The notes: generated by a model from the letters alone, not told the origin. DNA of 64,000 nucleotides from Kitasatospora cineracea (GCF_003751605.1 NZ_RJVJ01000002.1:1367001-1431000), one strand, 5' to 3'; shown: positions 42,742 through 51,555, numbered from the stretch's first letter. Made by a program: numbers and translations.

Positions 42742-43250
42742 CCGGCAACGACGAGCGCGAGGGCCTCCCGGCCCTCCGGGAGACACTGGGCGGCGCGGCC
42801 CGGATCGAGGTGCACCCGCTCGACGTCGCGGACGCCTGCCGGCAGTACGTCGAGGACGGCTACGAAGTCACCGACCTGCTGCGGGAGTTCCTCGCCGCCT
42901 GGGGGGAGCTCACGGTGACCTGGCAGTTCCGGGAGCGGGACGTGGTGCTCACCACCGCGGTCGGGCCGACCCTGGAGGCCGCCCACGCCACGCCGCGCAA
43001 CCTGGGGATCTTCGGCCGGCGGCTGGGCCGGCGGGTCGCCCTGGTCGGCACCGTGTTCGACACCGAGGAGGCCGTCCTGCTCACCGAGGACGGGGACGTC
43101 CTGCTGGCCGGCGACGTCGGCTTCCAGCGGGTCGCCAACGGCTTCGCGGAGGCGCTCCGGCGGCTGGTCGCCGCCGACTACGACCGGACGTTCTTCTGGC
43201 CCGACCCGCCGGCGCCCGCCGCCGGCCAGGCCCCGTCCGACCTGGGCTGA
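42738..43250 (+). CDS. SUKH-type (SUKH-3-like) immunity protein
   Basis: A 170-residue acidic protein whose ATG overlaps the toxin stop (ATGA). The pattern LLREFLAAWGELTVTW, a glycine-rich turn in RNLGIFGRRLGRRVALVGTV and the terminal strand-helix LLAGDVGFQRVANGFAEALR fits the SUKH superfamily, most like SUKH-3, which is known to accompany deaminase toxins. It would bind and block the toxin tip in the producer cell. Family assignment is by eye. Confidence 0.7.
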   Translation: MTGNDEREGLPALRETLGGAARIEVHPLDVADACRQYVEDGYEVTDLLREFLAAWGELTVTWQFRERDVVLTTAVGPTLEAAHATPRNLGIFGRRLGRRVALVGTVFDTEEAVLLTEDGDVLLAGDVGFQRVANGFAEALRRLVAADYDRTFFWPDPPAPAAGQAPSDLG

Positions 43251-43257
43251 CCGGCCG

Positions 43258-44886
43258 TCAGCCCAGGTCGCGGCGGCGCAGCCCGGCCAGGGCGACGGCC
43301 GCCGTGAGGGCGGTCAGCGCGGTGATCCAGAGCAGCGGGGCCGCGTCGAGCCGGCCGCCGGGCAGGTGCGGGAGGTGGCTGAACGGGGAGAGGTCGAGGA
43401 CGGCCTGCGGGACGCGGAGGATCGGGCCGAGCCAGGCGACCAGCACGAACACGCCGAACCCGGTCCAGCCCGCGGCCGCCCGGTGCGGCAGCAGGGCGTA
43501 CCCGGCGAGGGCGGCGGCCGCGGTCAGCCAGACCGCGGGGAGCTGGACGAGGGTGGCGCCGAGCATCCGGCCGACCGCCGGGCCGGTGCCGTGGCCGAGC
43601 GCCAGGCCCTCGGCCAGGCCCGCGGTGAGGCCGGCGGCGGCCAGCGGCAGGGCGGTGCCCAGCAGCGGGAAGAGCAGGTGCCCGGCGGCCCAGCACAGCC
43701 GGGAGACGGCGCCCGCCAGGACGGGTTCGGCCCGGCCGGAGACCTCCTCGGCGCGCATCCGCAGCACCGCCTGGACCGCGTACACGGCGGCGACCATGCC
43801 GAACACGGTGGCGATGCTGGACAGGTAGGCGTTCAGCACGCCCTGCTGCCCGCCCATCCGGGCCAGCACCTCGGCCATCTGCGGGTTGTCGCCGACCAGG
43901 TCGACCACGCCCTTGGCGACGCCGCCGAACACCGCGCCGCCGACTGCCAGGGCCGCCGTCCAGCCGAGCAGCGGGCCGCGCTGCAGGCGGCGGGCCAGGG
44001 CGGCGGCGCTCGCCAGTGCCGGGGCGGCGGCGGCCGGGCCGGGGCGCTGCGGGAGCAGTCCGGCGCCCAGGTCGCGGCGGGCGACCAGGGTGCGGGCCAG
44101 GGCGGTGAGCAGGGCGGCGCCGGCCAGCGGGAGCAGCAGCACCCACCAGCGGTTCGCGGCGAACGCCCGGACCTGCTCGGACCAGCCGAGCGGGGAGAGC
44201 CAGCCGAGCCGGCCGGTGCCGGTGCCGGAGTCGCCGATCGCGCGCAGCACGAAGGCGGCGCCGACGGCCGCGCCGGCCAGGCCGTTGGCGGCCCGGGCGG
44301 TCTCGGCGAGCTGGGCGGTGACGGCGGCCAGCGCGGCGAAGAACAGGCCGGTGGCGCCGAGCGAGAGGCCGAACGCGAGCGATCCCGCGGCGTCCTGACC
44401 GGCCGTCAGCAGGGCGGCGGCGACCAGCGCGGCCAGCGCGGCGTTCGCGGTGAGCGCGGCGGCCAGGGCGGCGGTGAGCGGGGCGCGGCGGCCGACGGCG
44501 CCCGCGCCGACCAGTTCCAGGCGGCCGTCCTCCTCCTCGGCGCGGGTGTGCCGGACGACCAGCAGGGTCGACATCAGGGCGGCCAGCACGGCGCCGAACA
44601 CGCCCATCCGCCAGGCGGTCAGGCCGCCGGTGGTGGAGCCGTCGAAGACCGGGCCGTACAGGGCGCGCAGCGAGCCGTTGCCGTCGATGCCGGCCGCGAA
44701 GGTCCGTCGGGAGGCTTCGTCGGCGTACAGCTTGTCGAAGGAGAAGGCGGTGGAGGCGACCATGGCGGTGCCGAGGTACACCCACACCGGGAGGGCGATC
44801 CGGTCGCGGCGCAGGGCGAGGCGGTAGAGGACGCCGGTGCCGGCGAGGTCGTGGCCGCCGGTGGCGGTCGGGGCGCCGCCGCTCAC
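43258..44886 (-). CDS. ABC-2-type exporter permease (polyketide-antibiotic type)
   Basis: A 542-residue membrane protein with about 12 hydrophobic segments in two halves, each starting with an extracytoplasmic-loop pattern (LALRRDRIALPVWVYLGTAM, MGVFGAVLAALMSTLLVVRH; GPLLGWTAALAVGGAVFGGV). This layout is that of permeases often annotated as polyketide-antibiotic exporters. Its GTG start overlaps the ATPase stop by 4 nt, so the two form one transporter. Substrate unknown. No biosynthetic cluster is visible next to it. Confidence 0.85.
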   Translation of the reverse strand: MSGGAPTATGGHDLAGTGVLYRLALRRDRIALPVWVYLGTAMVASTAFSFDKLYADEASRRTFAAGIDGNGSLRALYGPVFDGSTTGGLTAWRMGVFGAVLAALMSTLLVVRHTRAEEEDGRLELVGAGAVGRRAPLTAALAAALTANAALAALVAAALLTAGQDAAGSLAFGLSLGATGLFFAALAAVTAQLAETARAANGLAGAAVGAAFVLRAIGDSGTGTGRLGWLSPLGWSEQVRAFAANRWWVLLLPLAGAALLTALARTLVARRDLGAGLLPQRPGPAAAAPALASAAALARRLQRGPLLGWTAALAVGGAVFGGVAKGVVDLVGDNPQMAEVLARMGGQQGVLNAYLSSIATVFGMVAAVYAVQAVLRMRAEEVSGRAEPVLAGAVSRLCWAAGHLLFPLLGTALPLAAAGLTAGLAEGLALGHGTGPAVGRMLGATLVQLPAVWLTAAAALAGYALLPHRAAAGWTGFGVFVLVAWLGPILRVPQAVLDLSPFSHLPHLPGGRLDAAPLLWITALTALTAAVALAGLRRRDLG

Positions 44887-45797
44887 CGGACGGCCGTCGC
44901 GGCGGGTTCGCCGGTGCCGCCGCCGTCGCCCTCGTAGTGGCGCAGGAACAGCTCCTCCAGCGTGGGCGGGCGGCTGGCCAGGGTGCGCACGCCCACCGCG
45001 TTGAGTTCGGTGAGGAGTTCGCCGAGCCGGTCGGTGTCGACCTGGCAGCGCAGCCGGTGGCCGTCGACGACCAGGTCGTGGGCGTAGTCGGGGCGGGGCG
45101 GGGGCCCGGCGAGTTCGGCGTCGATCGAGGTGCGGGTGAGGTGGCGCAGGCCGGCCAGGGTGCCGGTCTCCACGGTGCGGCCGGCCCGGATGATCGAGAC
45201 CCGGTCGCACAGGGCCTCCACCTCGGACAGGATGTGGCTGGAGAGCAGCACGGTGGCGCCCCGGTCGCGGGCCTCGGCGACGCAGGCCCGGAACACCTCC
45301 TCCATCAGCGGGTCGAGGCCGGAGGTGGGTTCGTCCAGGATCAGCAGGTCGACGTCGGAGGCGAACGCGGCGACCAGGGCGACCTTCTGGCGGTTGCCCT
45401 TGGAGTAGGCGCGGCCCTTCTTGGTCGGGTCGAGTTCGAACCGCTCCAGCAGGGCGGTGCGGCGGGCCGGGTCCAGGCCGCCGCGCAGCCGCCCGAGCAG
45501 GTCGATCGCCTCCCCGCCGGAGAGGTTGCGCCACAGCGTCACGTCGCCGGGCACGTAGGCGAGCCGGCGGTGCAGCGGCACCGCGTCGCGCCAGGGGTCG
45601 CCGCCGAGCAGGGCGGCGGTGCCGGAGTCGGCGCGCAGCAGGCCGAGCAGGACGCGGATGGTGGTGGACTTGCCGGAGCCGTTGGGCCCCAGGAACCCGT
45701 GGACCTCGCCCTGTTCGACCGTGAGGTCCAGACCGTCCAGGGCGCGGGTGCGGCCGAAGGCCTTCACCAGGCCGGACACCGAGATGGCGGTTGTCAT
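44883..45797 (-). CDS. ABC transporter ATP-binding subunit
   Basis: A 304-residue ATPase. Walker A GPNGSGKST, Q-loop near AYVPGDVTLW, signature YSKGNRQKVALVAA (a variant of LSGGQ), Walker B LLILDEPTSGLD, and the switch His in LLSSHILSEVEALCD. The last 80 residues form the regulatory domain usual for drug and polyketide exporters (DrrA-like). It powers the permease encoded downstream. The upstream region holds a leaderless-type promoter with a palindrome over the -35. Confidence 0.92.
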   Translation of the reverse strand: MTTAISVSGLVKAFGRTRALDGLDLTVEQGEVHGFLGPNGSGKSTTIRVLLGLLRADSGTAALLGGDPWRDAVPLHRRLAYVPGDVTLWRNLSGGEAIDLLGRLRGGLDPARRTALLERFELDPTKKGRAYSKGNRQKVALVAAFASDVDLLILDEPTSGLDPLMEEVFRACVAEARDRGATVLLSSHILSEVEALCDRVSIIRAGRTVETGTLAGLRHLTRTSIDAELAGPPPRPDYAHDLVVDGHRLRCQVDTDRLGELLTELNAVGVRTLASRPPTLEELFLRHYEGDGGGTGEPAATAVR

Positions 45798-45804
45798 GGG
45801 ATCG

Positions 45805-45833
45805 ACGCTACTCTTGTTTCACAGATTCGTGAA
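45805..45833 (-). promoter_or_regulatory. Promoter of the ABC operon with palindrome over the -35
   Basis: On the minus strand TTCACG (45833-45828), a 17-nt spacer, TAGCGT (45810-45805), then 7 nt to the ATG, suggesting a leaderless mRNA. The inverted repeat TTCAC-AGATTC-GTGAA (45818-45833) covers the -35 and lies in the gap to the divergent regulator gene, making it a candidate operator. Confidence 0.5.
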
Positions 45834-45901
45834 GTTACTGAAAGCTGTGGATCTCCGCGGGTCGGCGGGGAGCCGCGGACCGGACGGGAGGCGGGCGGCA
45901 A

Positions 45902-46384
45902 GTGGGCGACGTGGACGGGAGCGGGCAGCGGGATCCGGCGGTGGTGGCCGAGTTCGTGGAGCGGTTCGCCACGATCCTGGTCGACGCGGGCTTCCCCCGG
46001 ATGCCCGCCCGGGTGCTCACCGCCCTGCTGACCTCCGACTCCGGCCGGCTCACCTCCGCCGAGCTCGGCGAGCTGCTCCGGGTCTCCCCCGCCGCGGTCT
46101 CCGGCGCCGTCCGCTACCTCGCCCAGGTCGACCTGGTCGGCCGCGAACGCGAACCCGGCTCCCGCCGCGACCGCTACCGGGTCCACGACCACGTCTGGTA
46201 CGAGGCCACCGCCAACCGCGACCGCACCCTGCTCCGCTGGGAGGCCGGTCTGGCCGACGGCGTCGAGGCGCTCGGCGCGGACACCCCCGCCGGGCGGCGC
46301 CTCGCCGACTCCCTGGAGTTCTTCGGCTTCCTGCGGGTCGAGCTGGCCGACATGATGCGGCGCTGGCGCGAGCGGCGCCCCTGA
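45902..46384 (+). CDS. GbsR/MarR-family regulator
   Basis: A 160-residue winged-helix protein from GTG 45902: EFVERFATILVDAGFPRMPA, ARVLTALLTSDSGRLTSAEL, LLRVSPAAVSGAVRYLAQVD and the wing LVGREREPGSRRDRYRV. The C-terminal helices would dimerise. The GbsR-like class often regulates a neighbouring transporter, and it is divergent from the ABC exporter across a palindrome, so it is the likely repressor. Confidence 0.87.
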   Translation: MGDVDGSGQRDPAVVAEFVERFATILVDAGFPRMPARVLTALLTSDSGRLTSAELGELLRVSPAAVSGAVRYLAQVDLVGREREPGSRRDRYRVHDHVWYEATANRDRTLLRWEAGLADGVEALGADTPAGRRLADSLEFFGFLRVELADMMRRWRERRP

Positions 46385-46391
46385 CGGGCCG

Positions 46392-47486
46392 TCAGCCCGG
46401 GTAGGCGGGGGCGACGGCGGAGCGGACCAGGCGGACCGGGGTCCCGGTGCCGTCGGCGGGGACGGTCCACAGGTCGGAGCCGTAGTCGCCGGGCATCGAG
46501 TACAGCAGGGTGTGGTCGTCGGACCACAGGGCCTGGTCGTCGATGTTGCGCTGCTCGGCGGTCGCGGTCTCGGCCATGGTGGCCAGGTCCAGCACGTACA
46601 GCCGCCAGGGGGCGGCCGGGTCGGCGCCCTCCACCCGCTTCTTGTAGGCGACCCGGGTGCCGTCCGGCGACAGCGAGGGGCACTCGACGTTCTGGTGCAG
46701 GGTGGTGAGGGTGCGGGCCGCCAGGTCGCCCCTGACCAGGTAGGTCCGGCCGCCGGTGGCGACCGTCGCGTAGAAGCCGCCGTCGTCGGCGAAGGTGACG
46801 CCCCAGACGTTGACGTCGGACGCCTGCACCGGGTGCCCGTCCTCGACCAGCCGGAAGTTCTCCAGGTTGTCGTAGAACTGCCAGGTGCGGGTGTCGACGA
46901 TCGCGGTGCGGGTGGAGAAGTTCGTGCCCGCGTACGAGTCGCCGCTGACGAACACCGTCCAGCCCACCAGGTGCCCCGACGGGGAGACCCGGGCCCGGGT
47001 CGGGATGCCCGGCGCGGGGAAGCGCCTGACCTCGTGCAGCGAGGAGTCCAGCACCGAGGCGTGGTACGTGTCGTCCAGCGCGCCGTGCTCGGCCTGCAGG
47101 CAGATGCCGGTGCCCGCGGCGGCGTGGAAGCGCAGGCACTTCACCCCGGAGGCGGTGCGCGGGCCGTCGGGGTCGGCGGCGGGCACCGCGGCGATCTCGT
47201 CCCGGTGCGGGCCCCAGGCCAGGTTGCGCAGCAGCAGCTGCCGGCCGCCCGCCCCGTCCAGCGAGACCCGGCCCTCGCGGACCGGCGGCCCGCCCGCCTG
47301 CTCCTGGTCCCGGCGGTCGGAGCGCTGCCCGGCCCACCACACCGCGCCGGTGCCGACACCGGCCAGCAGCAGCACGGCGACCAGCAGCACCAGCAGCTTG
47401 CGCCGGACGGACACCGGCGCGGGCCCGTCCGGGCCGGGCTCGGGCGTCCCGTCGGAGACGGGGTCGACGGTGGCGGGAGCGGTCAT
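46392..47486 (-). CDS. Membrane-anchored beta-propeller-like protein
   Basis: A 364-residue protein from ATG 47486. A cytoplasmic start of about 28 residues and a transmembrane helix (KLLVLLVAVLLLAGVGTGAV, about 29-49) are followed by an exported domain with TolB/WD40-like repeats (RARVSPSGHLVGWTVFVSG, ECPSLSPDGTRVAYKKRV, DDQALWSDDHTLLYSMPG). The function is unknown; such folds bind partners or sugars. It follows the MFS gene after 50 nt on the same strand, so it is probably the last gene of that operon. Confidence 0.75.
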   Translation of the reverse strand: MTAPATVDPVSDGTPEPGPDGPAPVSVRRKLLVLLVAVLLLAGVGTGAVWWAGQRSDRRDQEQAGGPPVREGRVSLDGAGGRQLLLRNLAWGPHRDEIAAVPAADPDGPRTASGVKCLRFHAAAGTGICLQAEHGALDDTYHASVLDSSLHEVRRFPAPGIPTRARVSPSGHLVGWTVFVSGDSYAGTNFSTRTAIVDTRTWQFYDNLENFRLVEDGHPVQASDVNVWGVTFADDGGFYATVATGGRTYLVRGDLAARTLTTLHQNVECPSLSPDGTRVAYKKRVEGADPAAPWRLYVLDLATMAETATAEQRNIDDQALWSDDHTLLYSMPGDYGSDLWTVPADGTGTPVRLVRSAVAPAYPG

Positions 47487-47536
47487 GCCGGGTCCTCCGG
47501 GCAGGTGGGGGGACGGGGAGACGGGGTGACGGGCGG

Positions 47537-48838
47537 TCAGGGGGCCGTGGTGGCCGGGGCCGTGGGGCGCAGCAGCCAGGTCGCGGCGAGGGCGGCGGCG
47601 GCGAGCGCGGCCGCGGTGGCGGCGAGGGCGGGGCGGGGGCCCCAGAGCGACCAGGCGGCGCCGAAGGCGAGCGAGCAGGTGAAGCGGGCCAGCGCCTGGC
47701 CGGTGCCGACCAGGGCCTGGCCGGCGCCCTGCTGCCCGTCGGGGACGGTGGCGGCGGTGGCGGCGGCGAGGACGCCGTCGGTGGCGGCGTAGAAGGTGCC
47801 GTGCAGCAGCAGGACCGCCGCGGCGGCGGGCACGCCGGACAGCGGGGAGAGGACGACGGCGTAGCCGCAGAGCAGCACGGCGTGGCCGAGCAGGAACAGG
47901 GTGCGGCGGCCGATCCGGTCGGCGACCAGCCCGAGCGGGACGGCGAGCAGCAGGAAGACCGCGGCGGTGCCGAGCGGCAGCAGCGGGAACAGGTGCGCGG
48001 GCAGGCCGAGTCGGCGCTGCAGCAGCAGGTAGAGGAAGGAGTCGCTGACGGTGGTGAGGCCGAGCAGCACGGCGGCCAGGGTGAGCCGGCGCAGCGCGGG
48101 CCGCGCCAGCAGGGCGCACGCGTCGCGCAGGGTGGGCTTCGGGGCGGAGGCGTCGGCGGGGGGCTGCCCGGCCCGGGTGATCCGGCCGGGCACGAACAGC
48201 ACCAGCAGCAGCACGCCGAGCACCGCGACGCAGCCGGAGACGGTGAACACGGCGCCGTAGCTGGAGAGTTCGGTGCGGTCGTCGGCGATCCGCAGGACCG
48301 CGAAGGCCAGCAGCGGGCCGATCAGCGCGCCGGTGGTGTCCATCGCGCGGTGCACGCCGAACGCCCGGCCGCGGTGCTCGGGGGCGGTGGCCAGCGAGAT
48401 CATCGCGTCCCGGGGGGCGGTGCGCAGGCCCTTGCCGGTGCGGTCGACGGCCAGCACGCCGCTGATCAGCGGCAGGGTGTGGACCAGCAGCAGCAGCGGC
48501 TTGCACAGCGCGGACAGGCCGTAGCCGAGTCCGGCGACCAGTTTGTGGCCGCGGCCGCCGCGGTCGGCGAGGTGGCCGCCGAGCAGGCGCACCAGCGCGC
48601 CGACGCCGTTGTTGATGCCGTCGAGCAGGCCGAAGCCGAGCGGGGACAGGCCCAGCGCGGTGACCACGTACAGCGGCAGGACCGCGCCGACCATCTCGGA
48701 GGAGACGTCGGTGACCAGGCTGACCGCGCCGAGCGCGAGCACGGTGCCGGGGACGGCGGCGCGCCGCCCCGAACCGGAGTTCGGGGCGACGGCCGCGGCG
48801 CGGTCACTCTTCGTGGAGCGGGCGTCCGCGAGGTACAT
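47537..48838 (-). CDS. MFS transporter
   Basis: A 433-residue, 12-helix major facilitator. Motifs include VSLVTDVSSEMVGAVLPLYV (TM1), the loop GGHLADRGGRGHKLVAGLGY (motif A) and DRTGKGLRTAPRDAMISLAT, which is typical of a subgroup of actinobacterial and proteobacterial MFS proteins of unknown substrate. Its start lies 6 nt after the phosphoesterase stop, so the two are cotranscribed and perhaps handle a phosphate ester or its product. Confidence 0.85.
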   Translation of the reverse strand: MYLADARSTKSDRAAAVAPNSGSGRRAAVPGTVLALGAVSLVTDVSSEMVGAVLPLYVVTALGLSPLGFGLLDGINNGVGALVRLLGGHLADRGGRGHKLVAGLGYGLSALCKPLLLLVHTLPLISGVLAVDRTGKGLRTAPRDAMISLATAPEHRGRAFGVHRAMDTTGALIGPLLAFAVLRIADDRTELSSYGAVFTVSGCVAVLGVLLLVLFVPGRITRAGQPPADASAPKPTLRDACALLARPALRRLTLAAVLLGLTTVSDSFLYLLLQRRLGLPAHLFPLLPLGTAAVFLLLAVPLGLVADRIGRRTLFLLGHAVLLCGYAVVLSPLSGVPAAAAVLLLHGTFYAATDGVLAAATAATVPDGQQGAGQALVGTGQALARFTCSLAFGAAWSLWGPRPALAATAAALAAAALAATWLLRPTAPATTAP

Positions 48839-48844
48839 CGGGCG

Positions 48845-49738
48845 TCAGTTCCAGATGCCGGTGATGTCGGTGGCGGAGGCGGCGTTGCCGGCGTGGGCGG
48901 TCAGGCCGGCCAGGTCCTCGAGGGTGCGCAGCACGTTGTAGTGGTTGTAGGTGGTGGCGCTGCTGGAGCCCGGGGTGACGTGCTGGCCGTAGAACAGGGT
49001 CGGGATCCGGTTGCCGGAGAGGCTGTTGTCCTCGTCGAAGGTGACGACCAGCAGGCTGTTGTGGGTCTGCGCCCAGGTGGCGTAGGCGCCGAGGTTGTTC
49101 TTGATCCAGGTGTCGCCGGTGGTCACCGAGCAGTCGTGCATGTCGTTGCACAGGTTCGGCACCACGAAGGAGACCTTCGGGAGCTTGGTGTAGTCGGTGG
49201 GGAACTGGGCCATCGTGTACGCGGTGCTGGTGGGCACGTTGGAGAAGCCGAACCACGGGTTGTGCTTCTGCGCGTACTTGCCGCTGGAGTTGGAACAGGT
49301 GGTGGAGCCCTGGCTGGGCAGGCCCTCGTTGTAGGAGCCCCAGCTCCGGCCGGAGGCGATCAGCTCGGAGGCCAGGTTGGGCGCGCTCATCGAGCCGACG
49401 GAGACGCAGCTGTCGTCGGTGCGGCCCTGGTTGGAGCCGGAGAACAGCATGTAGTAGTTGGGCTCCGACGGGTGGGTCAGGCCGTAGGACTGGGTCAGGT
49501 TGGCGCCGCCCGCCTTGATGGTGTTGTTCAGGTACGGGGCGCTGGAGCTGCCGATGACCTGGCTGTACGCGTGGTTCTCCATCACCACGACGATCACGTG
49601 GTCGGGGGTGGGCAGCGCGGCGGCCTGCGCGGTGCTGCCGGCGGCGGCCCACAGGCCGAACGAGGTGGCGGCGAGGGCGACGGCGCTGCCGGCCGCGGTC
49701 AGGCGGCGCTTGGTGCGGCGGCTGAGCTGAGCGGACAT
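48845..49738 (-). CDS. Secreted phosphoesterase (acid phosphatase AcpA/PLC-like family)
   Basis: A 297-residue protein with a signal peptide of about 38 residues (RRTKRRLTAAGSAVALAATS, ending AQAAA). The alkaline-phosphatase-like fold of phosphoesterases (PF04185) is seen in DHVIVVVMENHAYSQVIGSS, LTHPSEPNYYMLFSGSNQGR and the metal-binding VVTFDEDNSLSGNRIPTLFY. It would hydrolyse phosphomonoesters or phospholipids outside the cell. It is the first gene of a phosphoesterase-MFS-propeller group. Confidence 0.88.
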   Translation of the reverse strand: MSAQLSRRTKRRLTAAGSAVALAATSFGLWAAAGSTAQAAALPTPDHVIVVVMENHAYSQVIGSSSAPYLNNTIKAGGANLTQSYGLTHPSEPNYYMLFSGSNQGRTDDSCVSVGSMSAPNLASELIASGRSWGSYNEGLPSQGSTTCSNSSGKYAQKHNPWFGFSNVPTSTAYTMAQFPTDYTKLPKVSFVVPNLCNDMHDCSVTTGDTWIKNNLGAYATWAQTHNSLLVVTFDEDNSLSGNRIPTLFYGQHVTPGSSSATTYNHYNVLRTLEDLAGLTAHAGNAASATDITGIWN

Positions 49739-49942
49739 GTCGGTGGTCCTCCGTGGCGGGGAAGGTGCCGGACAGGGGTGGTGGAGCGCCCGAAAGGCTA
49801 GGGCGGGGTCCGTGGCCGCCGGGACTTTTGACACATGAAGAACAAGCGAACGGTTGGCTGGGCGACTTCGGTCCGCCGACGCTTTTCGGCCAGCCGGGCG
49901 ACGCTTCTCACACCTGTCCCGATTGACCCTGCTCGGACCGAC

Positions 49943-50443
49943 ATGGTGGGATTCCTGGCGGCCCGGCGGCACGCCCGGCCCGGAGCGGAACGGACGGGGA
50001 GGGCCGAGCAGCACGTGGACGCGGACGGCGCACCCGACGGCCCGGCGCGCGCCCCCCGGCTGGTGCTCGGCCTCGGACTGCGGCGCGGCACCCCCGCCGC
50101 CGACCTGCTGCGCACCGTCGACGCGGCGCTCGCCGCCCTCGGCCTCGACCGCACCGCGCTGGGGAGCGCCGCCACCCTCGACAGCAAGCTCGCCGAGCCC
50201 GGACTGCTGGCCGCCGCAAGGGAGTTGGGCCTCCCGCTGACCGGCCACCCGGCCGCCGTGCTGGCCGCCGTCCCGGGGCCCGGCGGCTCCGCCCGGGTCG
50301 CCGCCGCGGTCGGCACCCCCAGCGTCGCCGAGGCCGCCGCCCTCGCCTCGGCCGGGCCCGGCGCACGCCTGCTCGCGCCGCGCACCGCCACCGCCTCGGC
50401 CACCGCCGCGCTCGCCGCCCCGCCCCAGGAGGACAACAGGTGA
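49943..50443 (+). CDS. CobE/CbiG C-terminal-like cobalamin biosynthesis protein
   Basis: About 166 residues from ATG 49943; the core from RLVLGLGLRRGTPAADLLRT to the end is a CobE/CbiG-C domain, with TLDSKLAEPGLLAAARELGL and SVAEAAALASAG. This domain helps ring contraction or acetaldehyde loss around the CbiG step. The start is uncertain: the in-frame ATG at 49835 gives a non-conserved basic leader, and the GTG at 50015 follows GGGGAGGG. The gene overlaps the cobC-like gene by 4 nt. It has no riboswitch of its own. Confidence 0.75.
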   Translation: MVGFLAARRHARPGAERTGRAEQHVDADGAPDGPARAPRLVLGLGLRRGTPAADLLRTVDAALAALGLDRTALGSAATLDSKLAEPGLLAAARELGLPLTGHPAAVLAAVPGPGGSARVAAAVGTPSVAEAAALASAGPGARLLAPRTATASATAALAAPPQEDNR

Positions 50444-51498
50444 ACCAGCAGCCCGATCTGCGCCATCACGGCGACGCCGAGGTCCGCTCCGCGGGCCTGG
50501 TCGACCTCGCCGTGAACGTCCGCACCGGCACCCCGCCGGCCTGGCTGCACGCCCGTCTCGCCGCGACCCTCGCCGACCTCGCCGCCTACCCCGACGGCAC
50601 CGCCGCCCGCGCCGCCGTCGCCGCCCGGCACCGCCGCCCGGTCGGGGAGGTGCTGCTCACCGCGGGCGCGGCCGAGGCGTTCGTGCTGCTGGCCCGGGTG
50701 CTGCGGCCGCGCCGCGCCACCGTCGTGCACCCGCAGTTCACCGAACCCGAGGCGGCGCTGCGGGACGCCGGGCACACCGTCCACCGCGTCCTCCTCACAC
50801 CGGAGCAGGGCTTCCGCCTACTGCCCGGGGCGGTCCCCGAGGACGCCGACCTGGTGGTGGTCGGCAACCCCACCAACCCCACCTCCATCCTGCACCCGGC
50901 CGCCGCCCTGGCCGAGCTGGCCCGGCCCGGGCGCACCCTGGTCGTCGACGAGGCGTTCATGGACACCGACCCCGGCGAGAGCCAGAGCCTCGCCGCCGTC
51001 CGCGGCCTGCCCGGCGACGTGGTCGTGCTGCGCAGCCTCACCAAGACCTGGGGGCTGGCCGGCCTGCGGATCGGCTACCTGCTCGCCCCCGCCCCGCTGG
51101 TCGCCGCCCTGGCCGCCGCGCAGCCGCTGTGGCCGGTCTCCACGCCCGCGCTGGCCGCCGCCGAACTCTGCTCCGCCCCGGCCGCCCTGGCCGAGGCCGA
51201 GCAGGCCGCGCGCACCACCGCCGCCCACCGCGCCCACCTGCTGGCCGGCCTCGCCGCCCTGCCCGGCGTCCGGGTCCACGGCACCCCCGCCGCGTCCTTC
51301 GTCCTGGTCCGCCTCCCGGACGCCGCCGCCGTCCGCACCCGCCTGCGCGAGGCCGGCTACGCCGTCCGCCGCGGCGACACCTTCCCCGGCCTCGGCCCCG
51401 ACTGGCTGCGCGTCGCCGTCCGCGACCCGGCCACCACCGACGGCTTCCTCGCCGCGCTGGCGAAGGCGCTCCCGGACGCCGGGCCGACGGGCCGCTGA
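50440..51498 (+). CDS. cobC: CobC-like PLP aminotransferase fold (threonine-phosphate decarboxylase type)
   Basis: A 352-residue class I/II PLP enzyme from a GTG overlapping the previous stop. The PLP lysine is in VVLRSLTKTWGLAGLRIGYL; other landmarks are VVVGNPTNPTSIL, TLVVDEAFMDTDPGE and the C-terminal Arg in DWLRVAVRDPA. In cobalamin synthesis CobC/CobD makes (R)-1-amino-2-propanol O-phosphate from L-threonine phosphate, the partner substrate of CbiB at 28478. Coupling with the CobE-like gene supports this role. Confidence 0.87.
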   Translation: MNQQPDLRHHGDAEVRSAGLVDLAVNVRTGTPPAWLHARLAATLADLAAYPDGTAARAAVAARHRRPVGEVLLTAGAAEAFVLLARVLRPRRATVVHPQFTEPEAALRDAGHTVHRVLLTPEQGFRLLPGAVPEDADLVVVGNPTNPTSILHPAAALAELARPGRTLVVDEAFMDTDPGESQSLAAVRGLPGDVVVLRSLTKTWGLAGLRIGYLLAPAPLVAALAAAQPLWPVSTPALAAAELCSAPAALAEAEQAARTTAAHRAHLLAGLAALPGVRVHGTPAASFVLVRLPDAAAVRTRLREAGYAVRRGDTFPGLGPDWLRVAVRDPATTDGFLAALAKALPDAGPTGR

Positions 51499-51503
51499 CG
51501 GCC

Positions 51504-51555
51504 GGGGCCGTTCAATACACCGGGGCCGTTCAGTACACCGGGGCCGTTCAGTACA
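51504..51555. repeat. 18-bp tandem repeat, three copies, at the MOSC gene end
   Basis: Units GGGGCCGTTCAATACACC, GGGGCCGTTCAGTACACC and a truncated third copy (51540-51555) lie between the convergent cobC-like and MOSC genes. The third copy contains the stop codon and last codon of the MOSC gene, so the array looks like a duplication of that gene end. Confidence 0.8.

Noticed and set aside
38662..42786. Minus-strand open frame of 1374 codons opposite the RHS gene
   Set aside because: It follows codon-position GC bias of the RHS gene, has a Val/Gly/Ala-only composition and no motif. The plus-strand RHS protein has clear repeats and conserved ends.
49828..49850. TTGACA upstream of the CobE-like gene
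   Set aside because: A perfect -35 hexamer, but no TAnnnT at 16 to 18 nt, and it overlaps the unlikely ATG at 49835.
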